Of a stretch of 15,309 bases of DNA, positions 14,298 to 15,309 are shown piece by piece. The number at the start of each line of letters is the position of its first letter. Positions within the stretch are counted from its first letter, which is position 1. The stretch comes from CBFIJI01 sp965662885 (GTDB lineage: Bacteria > Bacteroidota > Bacteroidia > Flavobacteriales > Flavobacteriaceae), in assembly GCA_965662885.1 (NCBI GenBank), contig CBFIJI010000050.1, positions 1-15,309 on the forward strand, given 5' to 3'. A model generated the notes under the pieces. It searched no databases, was not told the origin of the DNA, and saw nothing but the letters and a program-made list of their open reading frames with translations. The translations under genes were made by a program, and so were the position numbers.

Positions 14298-15182
14298 TTG
14301 AAACAAATCATACCTTTTTCACTTGTTATTATTTTAGTCCTTTTAAGCAGTTGTAAAAAAGATAATGAAGTTGAACCCATTCGTGACGTTGCGCAACAAT
14401 CTGCTGATGACGATCTCGCAATTACTGACTTTCTAGAAACACACTTTTACAATTACGCTGATTTCCAGGAGAATCCAAATGACTATACTCTTGAAATCGA
14501 ATTGGATACCATCGATGGAGATAACAGTGGTAAAATTCCGTTAATGGATCAAGTGGAACAAAAAAGGGTTATGATTAGCACGAGTGATGGTGATGAAGTT
14601 GAACATACATTGTACTATCTCGTAATACGCGAAGGAGTTGGTGCAAACCCAAAAGTAGTTGATTCTACTTATCTTGCTTATGAAGGCAGTTTAATCAACG
14701 GAAATACTTTTGATCAAAGAGATTTTCCTGTATGGTTAGATCTTGCCTCTGTTGTTCGAGGTTTTCGTGAAGGTTTGCCTAAACTCAAGGCGGGCACCTA
14801 TACTGTCCAAGAAAATGGAATCACTGTTTTTGAAAACTATGGACAGGGAATTTTATTTTTCCCTTCTGGACTTGGTTATTTTTCTCAAGCTCAAAGTGGC
14901 GTACCCGCATATTCTCCTTTGATCTTTAGGCTTTCTTTATTCGGAGTAAATGGCGCTGATCATGACAACGACGGGATACTTTCTTATCTTGAAGATGTTG
15001 ATAATGATGGGAATCCTTTAAACGACGATACTGATGAGGACGGTACAGCAAACATGTTCGACATTGATGACGATGGCGATGGCAAACCAACCTCAGAGGA
15101 ATACGACACCAATGATGATGGTATTCCAGACGATACCGACGGAGATGGTATCCCTGATTATCTTGACTTTGACTCTAATTAA
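14298..15182 (+). CDS. FKBP-type PPIase lipoprotein with C-terminal Asp-rich calcium-binding region
   Basis: 294 residues, starting at a TTG codon; no ATG in frame upstream fits, and the TTG gives a complete lipoprotein signal with lipobox LSSC (Cys19). KKDNE after the Cys is acidic enough to resemble the surface-export signals described for Bacteroidetes lipoproteins. An FKBP domain spans about 105-215: YEGSLINGNTFDQ, then LASVVRGFREGLPKLKAGTY, GYFSQAQSGVPAYSPLIFRLSL. Residues 221-294 are rich in DxDxDG motifs (DHDNDG, DVDNDG, DEDG, DDDGDG, TNDDG, DTDGDG), like thrombospondin type 3 repeats that bind calcium. The likely place is the outer membrane, perhaps the outside, where it would assist folding. 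Its last 8 bases overlap a beta-barrel gene on the other strand. Confidence 0.85.
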   Translation: MKQIIPFSLVIILVLLSSCKKDNEVEPIRDVAQQSADDDLAITDFLETHFYNYADFQENPNDYTLEIELDTIDGDNSGKIPLMDQVEQKRVMISTSDGDEVEHTLYYLVIREGVGANPKVVDSTYLAYEGSLINGNTFDQRDFPVWLDLASVVRGFREGLPKLKAGTYTVQENGITVFENYGQGILFFPSGLGYFSQAQSGVPAYSPLIFRLSLFGVNGADHDNDGILSYLEDVDNDGNPLNDDTDEDGTANMFDIDDDGDGKPTSEEYDTNDDGIPDDTDGDGIPDYLDFDSN

Positions 15183-15309
15183 GAGAATAAGAAAGTCCGA
15201 TAACCCACTGACTAGGTTTTGTATCTAAGCTTCCTCCAAAGTCTATTCCGTTATTTTGAAAGAAATTAACCTCATTGTTTTTAAGACCTCTTTCATAACG
15301 TAAATCAAT
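15175..15309 (-). CDS. C-terminus of an outer-membrane beta-barrel protein (start outside window)
   Basis: The minus strand is open from the window edge to a TAG at 15177-15175, giving 44 residues that start IDLRYERGLKNNEVNFFQ and end QWVIGLSYSLN. Alternating hydrophobic residues, the DLRYERGL strand and the closing GLSYSLN strand are typical of PorT-type or OmpA-like 8-stranded barrels of Bacteroidetes. The rest of the gene lies to the right. Its end overlaps the FKBP gene by 8 bases. Confidence 0.65.
   Translation of the reverse strand: MDLRYERGLKNNEVNFFQNNGIDFGGSLDTKPSQWVIGLSYSLN

Noticed and set aside
15034..15228. Second open frame over the Asp-rich 3' end of the FKBP gene
   Set aside because: It is the +1-type shadow of the repeat-coding region; the main frame carries the lipobox, FKBP domain and DxDxDG motifs.

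Overview
The window looks like a chromosomal segment of a flavobacterium (Bacteroidota, Flavobacteriia). It is AT-rich, its starts generally lack a clear Shine-Dalgarno sequence, and TAnnTTTG-type -7 boxes (the Bacteroidetes sigma-ABfr promoter) lie upstream of many genes. Gene content also fits: a MerR/B12 regulator beside crtB-crtZ, tandem SurA-like chaperones behind guaB, an HslR-type S4 protein, SusD-free lipoproteins and beta-barrel proteins, and a Tat-type Gfo/Idh/MocA enzyme. I see no insertion sequence, phage gene, CRISPR array or rRNA. No stretch longer than 300 bases lacks a gene; the largest gap is 3387-3660.

Layout. 1-670 is the C-terminal part of a Gfo/Idh/MocA oxidoreductase, followed by tRNA-His with a well-formed promoter and a likely bidirectional terminator. 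903-3386 (minus) holds a DUF3050-type protein, an M28 metallopeptidase and a small outer-membrane beta-barrel protein, spaced closely enough to be one transcription unit. 3661-4518 (plus) is an HMG-CoA-lyase-family enzyme. 4699-8498 (plus) carries guaB, a PpiC/SurA-like protein and a two-parvulin SurA homologue; the last two genes overlap. 8499-10779 (minus) is a carotenoid block: a MerR regulator with a cobalamin-binding domain (CarH/LitR type), phytoene synthase crtB and beta-carotene hydroxylase crtZ. tRNA-Leu(GAG), a Tat-exported Gfo/Idh/MocA lipoprotein and tRNA-Lys(UUU) follow, all on the minus strand. The right part has aroK (plus), a PyrR-like phosphoribosyltransferase and an HslR-like S4 protein (both minus), a surface-lipoprotein FKBP with a C-terminal Asp-rich calcium-binding region (plus), and the last 44 residues of a beta-barrel protein running off the right edge (minus).

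How the parts relate. Most genes are housekeeping: nucleotide metabolism (guaB, the PyrR-like gene), aromatic amino acids (aroK), envelope protein folding (three PPIase-family proteins) and translation (tRNAs, HslR). The carotenoid block is the clearest functional module: a possible B12-dependent light or redox sensor beside biosynthetic genes, but crtI and crtY are not present. Three tail-to-tail gene pairs abut or overlap at their stop codons. The least explained items are the DUF3050 protein, which shows a possible six-residue diiron ligand set, the amino-acid change next to the CarH signature Trp, and a hairpin at the expected 5' end of the guaB mRNA. I do not see strong evidence for a wholly new system.
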